Positions 55,401 through 63,100 of a DNA stretch of 64,000 nucleotides are shown piece by piece (the stretch's first letter is position 1; every line of letters begins with the position of its first letter). The DNA lies in assembly GCF_040744945.1 (NCBI RefSeq), contig NZ_CP160453.1, positions 2,356,001 through 2,420,000 on the forward strand, read 5' to 3'. This DNA comes from Saccharothrix sp. HUAS TT1 (GTDB lineage: Bacteria > Actinomycetota > Actinomycetes > Mycobacteriales > Pseudonocardiaceae). The position numbers and the translations under genes are program-made. The notes beneath the pieces were generated by a model. That model had not been told where the DNA came from. It did not search any database and saw nothing but the letters and a program-made list of their open reading frames with translations.

Positions 55401-55643
55401 TTCGTCTCCGGTGTCGGCAACGACCCGTCGGACCTGGCCGTGGCCAAGGCGGTGGTCGACATGGCGCGGGCGATGGACCGCAAGTGCGTGGCCGAGGGCG
55501 TGGAGACGGCGACCCAGTTCCACGTGCTGCGCGCGATGGGCGTGGACACCTACCAGGGCTGGCTGTTCTCCCGGCCGGTGCCGCCCAAGGAGTTCCGCGC
55601 GGTGCTCGCTCTTGGCCCGTTGCACATCCCTCGCGCAGGGTGA
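52473..55643 (+). CDS. Multi-PAS GGDEF-EAL cyclic-di-GMP enzyme
   Basis: A 1056-residue soluble protein with about five PAS domains (residues about 25-115, 125-250, 255-365, 375-500 and 505-625; each ends in an ITDQQ/VTEAR/ITEQR/ITERR-like segment). The GGDEF domain (about 635-790) has the active loop ARLSGDEYVII, the SGDEY variant of GGDEF, preceded by FCDIDNFKRVNDSLGH. The EAL domain (about 800-1050) keeps EALVRW, VDDFGTGYSSL, KVDRRFV and AEGVETATQ, so phosphodiesterase activity is likely. It probably switches c-di-GMP level in response to redox or ligands sensed by PAS, thereby affecting development. GTG at 52473 is behind a weak site. Confidence 0.92.
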   Translation: MPKRVGRAPVVLDPARPQNGDVTPAGIGLPEAPTLLCDAKGVVMRVTPAAVELTKARSADDLVGRPLGELLLGAPDDLRLHRADGTLVAVRVVRTQVPGTGLHAVLLVDVSDLAQAAEDLRDEQRRLRTVQRVARIGSWEYDPDTGVTVWSESHYEMMGVRPGEVVPGAQAVLDVVHPDDHEMVASYWANRALDGNPIDIVYRIVLPDGQLRWIRGVAEAKVRSDGRTQFITGYIRDITDQQLSDRALETERARLLEAQRIARMGSWSFDVASGAVHRSEVLQELYAELGIDPTDDLLLGVHPDDRGALEDLLSRAEDGSTVEAEVRSDVGDRVYVCRARAEFEGGKVSRLHGTIQDVTEARALERQMRDDRRRLADAQKAAQLGVWEWNLQTGDVLWSDMMTDLFGVPHDEHTRYQTYLDLVHPEDRAWVDDLWQQLATEEVPIQLEHRIVRRDGRQRVFRCYGVVVKGSDGLPLAVGTAQDITEQRATETRMKRSSQRFADLVSLTPVGIGLFDEGERLVDANDALCDLLGMDLEQLRGMTAGQLTHPDDNGTAFPSIDEMSAPDAERTHKIPQRILVRRDGVQVYCELHIALSVQDDGRRFWLIVFQDITERRRTAEALRHQATHDELTGLPNRALVKELLGGLLESPDRSKVAVLFCDIDNFKRVNDSLGHDAGDELLVALARRLEGGLPEGCTAARLSGDEYVIICENIDHVGGVDALATKVAGLLRTAVPVHGQLVRVSASIGAAVPNGSRATGNDLLRFADAAMFEAKRAGAGRVSLASAALIASADRQVHLEGQLREALQNDGLALHFQPVVGVDGVVQTAEALVRWPHPDRGLLPPDVFLPVAEQGDLLRELDRWVLRTALKEASTWPEPGGRPVSVAVNLAGLVPGDPEFVDIVANAIAEAGIPWDRVVLELVETALVDLPSRVRQAMGALVERGVRFAVDDFGTGYSSLARLKDLPAQIIKVDRRFVSGVGNDPSDLAVAKAVVDMARAMDRKCVAEGVETATQFHVLRAMGVDTYQGWLFSRPVPPKEFRAVLALGPLHIPRAG

Positions 55644-55661
55644 TCCTAGATACTCTGGCGA

Positions 55662-56078
55662 GTGAACCCGGAACGTGTGATTGCTGACCTCGAAGCTACT
55701 GCGCGTGACCTGTCCGACCGGTCGCGCGGGCTGCGGGACCGGCTCCGGCGCGTCGAGGCCACCCAGCGGTCGGCGGACGGCGTGGTGACGGTGACGGTCG
55801 CGCCGAACGGGTCGCTGCGGCACATCGAGTTCTCGCCGGACGTGACCGGGTGCTCGCCCGCCCGGCTCGGCGAGGTCGTGCTGGAGACGGTGCGGCAGGC
55901 GCAGGCGCAGGCCGCGCGGCAGGTCGTGGCGAGCGTGGAGCCGCAGTTCGCCGGCACCGCCGCGATGCGGTTCCTGGTGGGCTCGGCGCCGCCGGCGGCG
56001 GCGGAACCCGAGCTGCCCCTGCCGCGCAGCCTGTGGGCGCCCGCTGACGACCCCGAGGCCGGGACGGCCCCTCGGTGA
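55662..56078 (+). CDS. YbaB/EbfC-like protein paired with a WXG-like gene
   Basis: A 138-residue protein. An N-terminal coiled-coil-like helix (ATARDLSDRSRGLRDRLRRVEATQ) is followed by the beta-hairpin core GVVTVTVAPNGSLRHIEFSP and a helix with Ala/Gln repeats. The C-terminal 35 residues are Pro/Ala-rich. The core matches the YbaB/EbfC nucleoid-protein fold, in a longer form found beside WXG/PPE-like proteins and type VII secretion loci (EspL-type). The next gene overlaps by four bases (GTGA). No secretion ATPase gene is present in this window. Confidence 0.75.
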   Translation: MNPERVIADLEATARDLSDRSRGLRDRLRRVEATQRSADGVVTVTVAPNGSLRHIEFSPDVTGCSPARLGEVVLETVRQAQAQAARQVVASVEPQFAGTAAMRFLVGSAPPAAAEPELPLPRSLWAPADDPEAGTAPR

Positions 56079-56665
56079 CCCGCGCCCCCGTGCTGCGGTC
56101 GGCCCCGGCGACCTGCGCCTCGGAGGCCGACCCGTTGCGACTGCTGGCGGAGTCCGGGCTCGGGTGGTTGGCGGAGCACGTCGACTTCCTCCGCGAGCCG
56201 CTGGGCCGGCCGGCGGACCACGGTGACCGGTTCGAGGAGGCCGTCGCCACCTGGGAGCAGGTCGCGACCACGTTGAGCGGGATCGCGCGGCGGCGCGCGG
56301 GCGGGTGGCTGACCGACGAGATCGCGGCGACGGCGCGGGTGTGCTCGCGCGTCGCGGGCCACGTCGCCGAGGCGCGGGCGATCACCGCCGCGGTCCAGGG
56401 CGTGCTCCGGGACGTGCTCGCGGTGTACGTGGCGGAGGTGCTCGACAACGCCGCCGTCGCGCTCGCGGCGTCGGAGATGACGGCGGGCGCGTCGGTGTCG
56501 GACTTCGCGGTGTGGGCGGTCGGTCGGGGCGCGGTCGTGCTGGAGCGGATCGGTCGGCGGTTGGCGGACCTGCTGCGCGTGCTGGCGCGGGTGCTGGCGG
56601 CGTTGCGGGTGCTGTTCGGCAGGGCGCGCGACGTGCTCGGGGTCATCACGCGGCTAGGTGGGTGA
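56075..56665 (+). CDS. WXG100/PPE-like helical protein, putative type VII secretion substrate
   Basis: A 196-residue all-helical protein. The region GLGWLAEHVDFLREPLGRPADHGDRFEEAVATWEQVATTLSGIARR resembles the first helical hairpin of PPE/WXG-like proteins. A second half with hydrophobic helices (VLRDVLAVYVAEVLDNAAVALAAS, AVVLERIGRRLADLLRVLARVLAALRVLF) is amphipathic. GTG at 56075 overlaps the YbaB-like stop, so the two are made together. No toxin domain follows. The assignment is inferred from pattern and pairing. Confidence 0.6.
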   Translation: MTRAPVLRSAPATCASEADPLRLLAESGLGWLAEHVDFLREPLGRPADHGDRFEEAVATWEQVATTLSGIARRRAGGWLTDEIAATARVCSRVAGHVAEARAITAAVQGVLRDVLAVYVAEVLDNAAVALAASEMTAGASVSDFAVWAVGRGAVVLERIGRRLADLLRVLARVLAALRVLFGRARDVLGVITRLGG

Positions 56666-56712
56666 ACCGGTCGGTCGGCCCACCCCGACCGGGACCGCGA
56701 GGAACGCCGCCG

Positions 56713-58266
56713 TCAGGAAGCCGACGCGCGGATCAGCGGCAGCAGCGCGGCGATCCGGTGCCGGGGCAGGTCGATCAGCCGCAGCTCCAGGTCGTCGTGC
56801 TCGCCGATCCGCTCCCTGGCCTCCCGCTTGGTCAACGCGCCGTGCGTGGCGGTGACCAGCGCCTCGCGCCACACGTTGCCCAGCTTGCCGTGCGCGCGCA
56901 TCAACACCTCCCGCACCGCCAACCCGCCGACGTCCAGCGTGCCCGCCAGCACCTGGTCGGCCACCACCACGCAGTGCTTGCCGTCCGGAGTGGACCGCAG
57001 GAACCGCAGCGCGAACCTGGTGTCCACCAACGACGTCAGCTCCCGCTGACCCGCCGCCGACGACACGTTCGGGTGGTTGTTGGGCACCAGGGCCGCCATC
57101 CGGCCGGGCGAGCACGCCAGCAGCGTCCGCAGCAGCCACGGCCCGGGGTCGCCCGACAGGTCGACCGCCAGCGACGCCGCGCCCTTGCCGATCGGGTCGG
57201 CCCACCCCGGCGCGCGCGGCTTCGGCGGCGGTGAGGACTCCGGTCGCGGGGCGAGGTCGACCAGGGCGGCCAACGCCGTCGAGCCCGGACCGGACGCCTC
57301 GACGGACTGCGGGCCGTGCGTGTAGATGGCGGTCCTGGCCGCCGACGAGGGCGAGGCCGAGCGCCGGGACGTCGGCCGGCACACGTACAGGTCGGCCGCG
57401 CTGCCGATGGCCTGCGCGCCGTCGAACCGGTGGAACGCGGGCAGGATCGCCTCGAACACCAGCCCGAGGCGCTGCAGCTCCTGCTGCACCTTCAACCCCA
57501 GCGCGGGCGTCCGGTCGCTGAACCCGTGCGCGAGCAGCACCCGGCCCCGGCCGGGGTCCGCCAGGCACTCGATGGCCCGGCCGGCGAACAGCGCCATGCC
57601 CTCCGGCGTGTACGGCGGGTCGCTGAACACGAGGTCCGCCGACTCCAGCACGGCGGGCGGCAGGCCGAACCGGAAGTCCGCGTGCACCGTCCGCACCGGC
57701 CACCCGCGCTCCGCCGCGCGGTTCGAGACGTACTCCAGCAACCGGTCGTCCACGTCGACCACGACGACGTCGACGGCCGGGTTCACCGCGCACACCGCGA
57801 GCGACGTGAGGTCGTGGTCGCCCAGGCACAGCAGCGTGCGCCCGTCCAGGTCGTAGGTCGCGTCGAGCCACAGCGCGCGCTTCAACGCCGTTTCCGCCGT
57901 CGCCTGCACGTGGTCCAGCGCGGCCAGCGGCGGTGGCACGGCCGCGATGTCCGCCGAGATCGACCGCAGCTGCTCGGCGTGCCGCGACACCGGCTCGGCC
58001 AGCGGGTCGGCCAGGTCGCCGCGCACGCGGAACTCCGCGTAGTCGGCGGCCTTGCCCGGCGCGAGCCGGTGCCGGTCGCCGCTGGTCTCCAGGTCGTCAC
58101 CGACCGCTGTCAACAGCTCCTGCACCGTTCGCCGCGGCACAGCGGGAAGCCGAACCAATTCGGCCAACGCGTGCCAGTCGCCGGCCAGCAGGTCGAGCAC
58201 GCGCCGCAGCTCGCGGGCGTGCGGACCCCGTTCGGCGAGGAGTGCTCGCACCATTTCGGTTGCCAC
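56713..58266 (-). CDS. BpsA-type N4-bis(aminopropyl)spermidine synthase-like protein
   Basis: A 517-residue protein. An N-terminal winged-helix-like region (about 1-60) is followed by a class I Rossmann domain with TLLCLGDHDLTSLAVCAV (dcSAM/SAM loop), VVVVDVDDRLLEYV and the active-site DLVFSDPPYTPEGM. This order matches BpsA/DUF43 branched-chain polyamine synthases of thermophiles, which add aminopropyl groups to spermidine. The C-terminal 200 residues, beyond a Pro-rich linker near 330-350, form an extra domain without assigned function. Start: GTG at 58266 or ATG at 58254; no clear ribosome site. Activity in an actinomycete is inferred and a related methyltransferase role is possible. Confidence 0.75.
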   Translation of the reverse strand: MATEMVRALLAERGPHARELRRVLDLLAGDWHALAELVRLPAVPRRTVQELLTAVGDDLETSGDRHRLAPGKAADYAEFRVRGDLADPLAEPVSRHAEQLRSISADIAAVPPPLAALDHVQATAETALKRALWLDATYDLDGRTLLCLGDHDLTSLAVCAVNPAVDVVVVDVDDRLLEYVSNRAAERGWPVRTVHADFRFGLPPAVLESADLVFSDPPYTPEGMALFAGRAIECLADPGRGRVLLAHGFSDRTPALGLKVQQELQRLGLVFEAILPAFHRFDGAQAIGSAADLYVCRPTSRRSASPSSAARTAIYTHGPQSVEASGPGSTALAALVDLAPRPESSPPPKPRAPGWADPIGKGAASLAVDLSGDPGPWLLRTLLACSPGRMAALVPNNHPNVSSAAGQRELTSLVDTRFALRFLRSTPDGKHCVVVADQVLAGTLDVGGLAVREVLMRAHGKLGNVWREALVTATHGALTKREARERIGEHDDLELRLIDLPRHRIAALLPLIRASAS

Positions 58267-58370
58267 AAACGGTGCAGCCTACTGACCGCATCCTGAAACG
58301 CCGTGCCACGGTCGGGCTAACGGGCTAGGGTCGTTCGACACTTGATAACCCATCGGCAGGAGGACCACGG

Positions 58371-59429
58371 GTGATCGAGTTCCGCGACGTCACCAAGCGG
58401 TTCGACGACGGGACCACCGCGGTGAACAGCCTGGACCTGGTGGTCGAGGCAGGCACGATCACCGTCTTCGTCGGACCGTCCGGGTGCGGCAAGACCACGT
58501 CGCTGCGCATGGTGAACCGGATGATCGACCCGACGTCGGGCACCGTCCTGGTGGACGGTCGCGACGTGCTCGGGGTGGACCCGCCCACGCTGCGGCGCGG
58601 CATCGGGTACGTCATCCAGCAGGCGGGCCTGTTCCCGCACCGGACCGTGCTGGACAACGTCGCCACCGTGCCGCTGCTCACCGGCTGGACGCGCCGCAGG
58701 GCCAGGGAGCGGGCCGCCGAGCTGCTGGAGCTGGTCGGCCTGCCCGCCGAACTCGGCCGCCGCTACCCGGCGCAGCTCTCCGGCGGCCAGCAGCAGCGCG
58801 TCGGCGTGGCGCGCGCGCTGGCCGCGGACCCGCCGGTGCTGCTGATGGACGAGCCGTTCAGCGCGGTCGACCCGGTGGTGCGCGAAGGGCTCCAGGACGA
58901 GCTGCTGCGGCTCCAGGCCGAGCTGGACAAGACCATCGTGTTCGTCACGCACGACATCGACGAGGCCATCCGGATCGGCGAGAAGGTCGCGGTGATGCGC
59001 ACCGGCGGCCACCTCGCCCAGTACGCGCCGCCCGCCGAGCTGCTGACCCGGCCCGCGGACGACTTCGTGGCGGGCTTCGTCGGCAAGGACCGCGGCTACC
59101 GCAGTCTGTCCTTTGTGGACTCATCGGGCGTCGAGGTGGCGGAGGCGCCGACGGTCGCCGAGGGCGGGTCCTCCGCCGGGGCCGGGTCTTCTTCGGACTG
59201 GCGGCTGGTGGTGGACGCGGACCGGCGGCCGCAGGGCTGGGTCGCGCCGGACTCGTCGGTGGTGCCGGGCGGCTCGCTGTACGAGGTGGGCGCGTCGATC
59301 CGGGGCGCGCTGGACGCCGCGCTGTCCTCCCCGTCCGGGTTGGGCGTCGCGGTGGACGCCGAGGGCAGGCTGGCCGGCGTCGTGACCGCGCGGCAGGTGC
59401 TGGACGTGATCGAGAGCCGCCGTGGGTGA
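58371..59429 (+). CDS. opuCA: Osmoprotectant ABC transporter ATPase (OpuCA-like)
   Basis: ATPase of a quaternary-ammonium (glycine betaine, carnitine, choline or ergothioneine-like) importer. The 352-residue protein has Walker A FVGPSGCGKTTSL, Q-loop VIQQAGLFPHRTV, signature LSGGQQQRVGVARAL, Walker B VLLMDEPFSAVD and H-loop FVTHDIDEA. The C-terminal 110 residues hold a degenerate CBS-like region (GVAVDAEGRLAGVVTARQVLDVI), which in OpuA-type transporters senses ionic strength. GTG at 58371 has AGGAGG seven bases upstream. It is the first gene of a four-gene operon. Confidence 0.93.
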   Translation: MIEFRDVTKRFDDGTTAVNSLDLVVEAGTITVFVGPSGCGKTTSLRMVNRMIDPTSGTVLVDGRDVLGVDPPTLRRGIGYVIQQAGLFPHRTVLDNVATVPLLTGWTRRRARERAAELLELVGLPAELGRRYPAQLSGGQQQRVGVARALAADPPVLLMDEPFSAVDPVVREGLQDELLRLQAELDKTIVFVTHDIDEAIRIGEKVAVMRTGGHLAQYAPPAELLTRPADDFVAGFVGKDRGYRSLSFVDSSGVEVAEAPTVAEGGSSAGAGSSSDWRLVVDADRRPQGWVAPDSSVVPGGSLYEVGASIRGALDAALSSPSGLGVAVDAEGRLAGVVTARQVLDVIESRRG

Positions 59430-60084
59430 CATCCCGAAGTACCTCAGCGACGCGGGCACCAGGGCGGCGCTGCTGGACATGCTGCTCGCCCACGTCTACC
59501 TGTCGCTGGCGCCGCTGGTCGTCTCGGTGCTGCTGGCGATCGTGCTCGGCCTGCTGTGCCACCGGTTCCGGCGGGTCAACGCCACGCTGATCGCGCTGTC
59601 GAACGTCATCTACACGGTGCCGTCGCTGGCCCTGTTCGCGATCATCCCGGCGGTCATCGGCACCCAGGTGCTCGACCCGCTGAACGTGATCATCGCGCTG
59701 ACCGTCTACACGACGGCGCTGCTGGTCCGGCCGGTCGCCGAGGCGCTGGCCGCGGTGCCCGCGCACATCACCGCCGCCGCCACCGCGATGGGCTTCCGGC
59801 CGCTGCGCCGGTTCCTGACCGTCGAGCTGCCGCTGTCCGTGCCGGTCCTCGCGGCGGGGGTGCGGGTCGGTTCGGTCAGCAACATCAGCCTGGTCAGCGT
59901 CGGCGCGCTGATCGGCACCGGCGGCCTCGGCACGCTGTTCACCGACGGGTTCCGCCAGCGCTACCTGGCGCCGATCATCATCGGCATCGTGCTGACCCTG
60001 GTGCTCGCGCTGGTGGTCGACCTGCTGCTGGTGCTGCTGCGCAACCGGTTGACGCCGTGGGCGAGGGTCGGTGGCAAGCCGTGA
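59422..60084 (+). CDS. opuCB: Osmoprotectant ABC permease 1 (OpuCB-like)
   Basis: A 220-residue inner-membrane permease with six hydrophobic helices. The EAA-like loop is EALAAVPAHITAAATAMGFRPLRRFLTVELP. The gene overlaps opuCA by eight bases (GTG at 59422). The second permease follows at a GTGA overlap. Together they form the transmembrane heterodimer of the importer. Confidence 0.92.
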   Translation: MGDIPKYLSDAGTRAALLDMLLAHVYLSLAPLVVSVLLAIVLGLLCHRFRRVNATLIALSNVIYTVPSLALFAIIPAVIGTQVLDPLNVIIALTVYTTALLVRPVAEALAAVPAHITAAATAMGFRPLRRFLTVELPLSVPVLAAGVRVGSVSNISLVSVGALIGTGGLGTLFTDGFRQRYLAPIIIGIVLTLVLALVVDLLLVLLRNRLTPWARVGGKP

Positions 60085-60845
60085 TCTTCTCCGACGCCCT
60101 CTCCTGGCTGCTGGACCCGGTCAACTGGTCCGGCGGCAAGTCGATCCCGGTGCGGGTCGGCGTCCACCTGCTCTACTGCCTCGGCGCGGTGCTCGGCGCG
60201 GCGGTGATCGCGGTGCCGCTCGGGCTGTACGTCGGGCACACCGGGCGCGGCGGTGTCGTGCTGGTCGGCGGCAGCAACGCGTTGCGCGCGCTGCCGACGC
60301 TGGGCCTGGTCACGTTCCTGTACCTGGTCGCGGGCGGTGGGACGACCGGCGTGCTGATCGGGTTGGTCGTGCTCGCCGTGCCGCCGATCCTGGCGGGCGC
60401 CTACGCGGGCATCCAGGACGTGGACCGCGGCGTGGTGGACGCGGCGCGCGGCATGGGCATGACCGGCGCGCAGCGGCTGTGGCAGGTCGAGGTGCCCAAC
60501 GCGCTGCCGCTGCTCGTCGGCGGTCTGCGCAACGCGATGCTGCAGGTGGTCGCGACCGCGTCGGTGGCGGCGTACGTGGGAATCGAGACGTTGGGACGTC
60601 CGCTGCTGGACGGCCTGCGGGTGCTGGACTACGGGCAGTTCGTCGGCGGCGCGATCCTGATCGCGCTGCTGGCGGTGGTGCTGGACGTGGTGCTCGCGGG
60701 CGTCGGCAGGCTGGTCGTGCCCGCGGGGTTGCGGCTGTCGGCCCGCGATCGGGGCGCACGGCGTGGTAAGGCGCAGTCGAGCAGGACACAGCCGAGGCGC
60801 CGGGAAGAGCCGGCGCCCGTCGAATCTGGAGGAAGCACGGCATGA
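60081..60845 (+). CDS. opuCD: Osmoprotectant ABC permease 2 (OpuCD-like)
   Basis: A 254-residue permease with six hydrophobic helices (VGVHLLYCLGAVLGAAVIAVPLGLYVG; NALRALPTLGLVTFLYLV; others) and the EAA loop VVDAARGMGMTGAQRLWQVEVPNALPLLVGG. A 40-residue hydrophilic basic tail (RDRGARRGKAQSSRTQPRRREE) is at the C-terminus, which is longer than usual. GTG at 60081 overlaps the previous stop; its own stop overlaps the ATG of the binding protein (ATGA). Confidence 0.92.
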   Translation: MIFSDALSWLLDPVNWSGGKSIPVRVGVHLLYCLGAVLGAAVIAVPLGLYVGHTGRGGVVLVGGSNALRALPTLGLVTFLYLVAGGGTTGVLIGLVVLAVPPILAGAYAGIQDVDRGVVDAARGMGMTGAQRLWQVEVPNALPLLVGGLRNAMLQVVATASVAAYVGIETLGRPLLDGLRVLDYGQFVGGAILIALLAVVLDVVLAGVGRLVVPAGLRLSARDRGARRGKAQSSRTQPRRREEPAPVESGGSTA

Positions 60846-61729
60846 AGCGCACGTTGGCCGTCGTCGTCACCGCGGCCGCCCTGGTCGTGTCCGCGTGCGG
60901 GTCCAAGGAGGACCTGAGCGGGAGCGGGCAGGAACCCGCGTCGGGCGGTGAGGTCGTGGTCGGTTCGGCCGACTTCACCGAGAACAAGATCCTGGCCGAG
61001 ATCTACGCCGGCGCGTTGAAGGCGACCGGCGCGAAGGTGACGGTGAAGTCCGGCATCGGCGCCCGTGAGCTGGTCGTGAAGGCGTTGCAGGACAAGTCCC
61101 TCGGGGTGGTGCCGGAGTACACCGGCAACCTGCTCAACTACTTCGACAAGACCAACGCCACCACCGAGGCCGAAGAGGTCTACACGGCGCTGAAGTCGAA
61201 GACGCCGTCCGGCCTGGAGGTGCTGGAGAAGGCCGACGCCGAGGACAAGGACGTCCTGGTGGTCACCAAGGCCACCGCGGACGGCGGCGTGAAGTCGATC
61301 GCCGACCTCGGCGCGGGCAAGTACGTGCTCGGCGCGGCGGGCGAGTGGGCGCAGCGCTGGGAGACCAAGATCAAGGAGCTGTACGGGGTTTCCTTCACCG
61401 AGATCAAGACCACCGACGCGGGTGGCCCGATCACGGTGGACGCGCTGAAGAACGGCACCGTGCAGGTGATCAACCTCTACACGACGTCCGCCGACATCAA
61501 GGCCAACGACTTCGTGGAGCTGGAAGACCCGAAGACGATGTACCCGGCGCAGAACATCGTGCCGCTGCTGCGGTCGGACGCGGTCGACGCCAAGGGCAAG
61601 GACGCGCTGAACAAGGTGTCCGCGGCGCTGACCACCGAGAAGCTGGCCGACCTGGTCAAGCGGGTCGACGTGGACAAGGAGACGGTCGCGAACGTGGCGG
61701 CCGACTTCCTGAAGGACGTCACCCTGTAG
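60842..61729 (+). CDS. opuCC: Osmoprotectant ABC substrate-binding lipoprotein (OpuCC-like)
   Basis: A 295-residue lipoprotein with signal peptide and lipobox VVSAC (Cys19). The mature part starts the OpuAC-type domain with VVVGSADFTENKILAEIYAGALKATGAKV and contains SLGVVPEYTGNLLNYF, KYVLGAAGEWAQRWETKIKE and NIVPLLRSDAV. The EYTGN segment is typical of the choline/betaine/carnitine branch. ATG at 60842 overlaps the permease stop. It captures the solute outside and delivers it to the permease pair. Confidence 0.93.
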   Translation: MKRTLAVVVTAAALVVSACGSKEDLSGSGQEPASGGEVVVGSADFTENKILAEIYAGALKATGAKVTVKSGIGARELVVKALQDKSLGVVPEYTGNLLNYFDKTNATTEAEEVYTALKSKTPSGLEVLEKADAEDKDVLVVTKATADGGVKSIADLGAGKYVLGAAGEWAQRWETKIKELYGVSFTEIKTTDAGGPITVDALKNGTVQVINLYTTSADIKANDFVELEDPKTMYPAQNIVPLLRSDAVDAKGKDALNKVSAALTTEKLADLVKRVDVDKETVANVAADFLKDVTL

Positions 61730-61763
61730 CACCGGCACCGCAGTGATCGCGCTGCGGTGATCG

Positions 61764-61796
61764 CGGCCCGGTCACCCCGAGGGGGTGGCCGGGCCG
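61764..61796. terminator. Bidirectional terminator after the opuC operon
   Basis: CGGCCCGGTCACCCC (61764-61778) pairs with GGGGTGGCCGGGCCG (61782-61796) with one T-G wobble and a three-base loop. It overlaps the last codons of the convergent IclR gene and lies 35 bases beyond opuCC, so it likely ends both transcripts. Confidence 0.8.
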
Positions 61797-62584
61797 TCGT
61801 GCGTTCGGGCCCGGCCGCCGATGCGGCCGGTCAGCTCGTCCGCCGCCCGGCGCGCCGCCGCCGCCAGGTCAGGCCACGTCTCGCCGCACTCCGCCTCGCA
61901 CACGTGCCGGAACGTCAGCGTGACGGCGGCGATCGGCCGCTCGCCGTGGTCGAACACCGGCGCGGCGACCGACGCGAACCCCGCCGTGACGTAACCGTCC
62001 TCGACCGACCACCCGCGCCGCCGCTCGACGGCCAGCAGCCTGCGCAGCGCGGGCAGGTCGCGCGGCCCCCGCCCGGTCCGGTCCACGAACGGCCCCGGGA
62101 ACAGCGCCCGGACCTGCGCCGCGGGCAGCCGGCCCAGCACCGCCCGCCCGGACGCGGTCAGGTGGGCGGGCAGCCGCACGCCGACGTCCGACACGATCGT
62201 GGTCGGCTGCCGCGGCTGCTCCCGCACCAGGTACAGCGCCTCCGCGCCGTGCAGCACGCCGAGGTGCGCGGTCCGCTCGACCGAGTCGACCAACCGCCGC
62301 AGCACGGGCCGCGCGAGCCGTTCCAGCGGGTCGTGCCGCAGGTAGGCGGACCCGAGCTCGAACGCGGCCACGCCCAACCCGTAGCGCCGCTCCTCGGGGA
62401 AGTGGGTGGCGAACCCGGCCGCGGCCAGCTCCGCCAGCAGGTGGTAGGTCGTCGACCTGGGCAGGGACAGCTCCCGGGCCACCGCCGCCGCCGACAGCGG
62501 GCCCGGTCTGCTCGCCAGCAGCCGCAGCACGGCCAGCCCGCGGCGCAACGCCGGCACGTCGCTGCTGCCTCCCACGGGACCCAT
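61772..62584 (-). CDS. IclR-family transcriptional regulator
   Basis: A 270-residue IclR protein. The winged helix is VPALRRGLAVLRLLASRPGPLSAAAVARELSLPRSTTYHLLAELAAAGF, and the effector domain follows (VARPVLRRLVDSVERTAHLGVLHGAEALYLVRE; LPAHLTASGRAVLGRLP; GYVTAGFASVAAPVFDHGERPIAAVTLTF). ATG at 62584 is used; GTG at 62557, ten bases after a GGGAGG, is an alternative. It is convergent with the opuC operon and divergent from the ECF sigma gene. Its ligand is unknown. Confidence 0.92.
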   Translation of the reverse strand: MGPVGGSSDVPALRRGLAVLRLLASRPGPLSAAAVARELSLPRSTTYHLLAELAAAGFATHFPEERRYGLGVAAFELGSAYLRHDPLERLARPVLRRLVDSVERTAHLGVLHGAEALYLVREQPRQPTTIVSDVGVRLPAHLTASGRAVLGRLPAAQVRALFPGPFVDRTGRGPRDLPALRRLLAVERRRGWSVEDGYVTAGFASVAAPVFDHGERPIAAVTLTFRHVCEAECGETWPDLAAAARRAADELTGRIGGRARTHDGPATPSG

Positions 62585-62620
62585 TCTCAACAAAACGCCG
62601 GTCCGGCGCATTGGAGGGGC

Positions 62621-63100
62621 ATGACGACCAGCTTCGAGGACTTCGCCACCCGGCAGGTCACCCCGCTGCTGCGCTACGCCACGGTGCTGACCGGCGACCC
62701 GCACCTCGCCCAGGACGTCGTCCAGGAGTGCCTGCTCAGGGCCCAGCAGCGCTGGGCGCGCATCGCCGCGGTCGACGTCCCCTCCGCGTACGTGAAGCGG
62801 ATGGTCACCAACGAGTTCCTGAGCCGGCGCCGCCGCCGCAGGACCCACGTGCCGCTGCACGGGGTGGACCCGTCCACCCCGGACCCGTCCCACCACTACG
62901 ACGAGCGCGAGGCGATGCTCCAGCGCATCGACAAGCTGCCGCGCAAGCAGAAGGCCGCCGTGGTCCTGCGCTACTACGAGGGCTGCGACGACGCCGAGAT
63001 CGCCGAGGTCCTGAACTGCTCGCAGGGCACGGTCCGCAGCCACATCTCCCGCGCGCTGTCCACGTTGCGCGCGGACGAACGCGTCAAGGAGGCACTGTGA
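62621..63100 (+). CDS. SigE-family ECF sigma factor
   Basis: A 159-residue RNA polymerase sigma factor of the SigE-like family common in actinomycetes (Pfam sigma-70 regions 2 and 4_2). Region 2: MTTSFEDFATRQVTPLLRYA, GDPHLAQDVVQECLLRAQQRW; region 4: LPRKQKAAVVLRYYEGCDDAEIAEVLNCSQGTVRSHISRAL. ATG at 62621 has TTGGAGGGGC upstream. The following gene overlaps the stop (TGATG), so an anti-sigma-like partner is made with it. Confidence 0.92.
   Translation: MTTSFEDFATRQVTPLLRYATVLTGDPHLAQDVVQECLLRAQQRWARIAAVDVPSAYVKRMVTNEFLSRRRRRRTHVPLHGVDPSTPDPSHHYDEREAMLQRIDKLPRKQKAAVVLRYYEGCDDAEIAEVLNCSQGTVRSHISRALSTLRADERVKEAL

Noticed and set aside
52440..55823. 1127-codon antisense frame opposite the PAS-GGDEF-EAL gene
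   Set aside because: Low-complexity His/Arg/Val antisense frame; coding bias and domains support the plus strand only.
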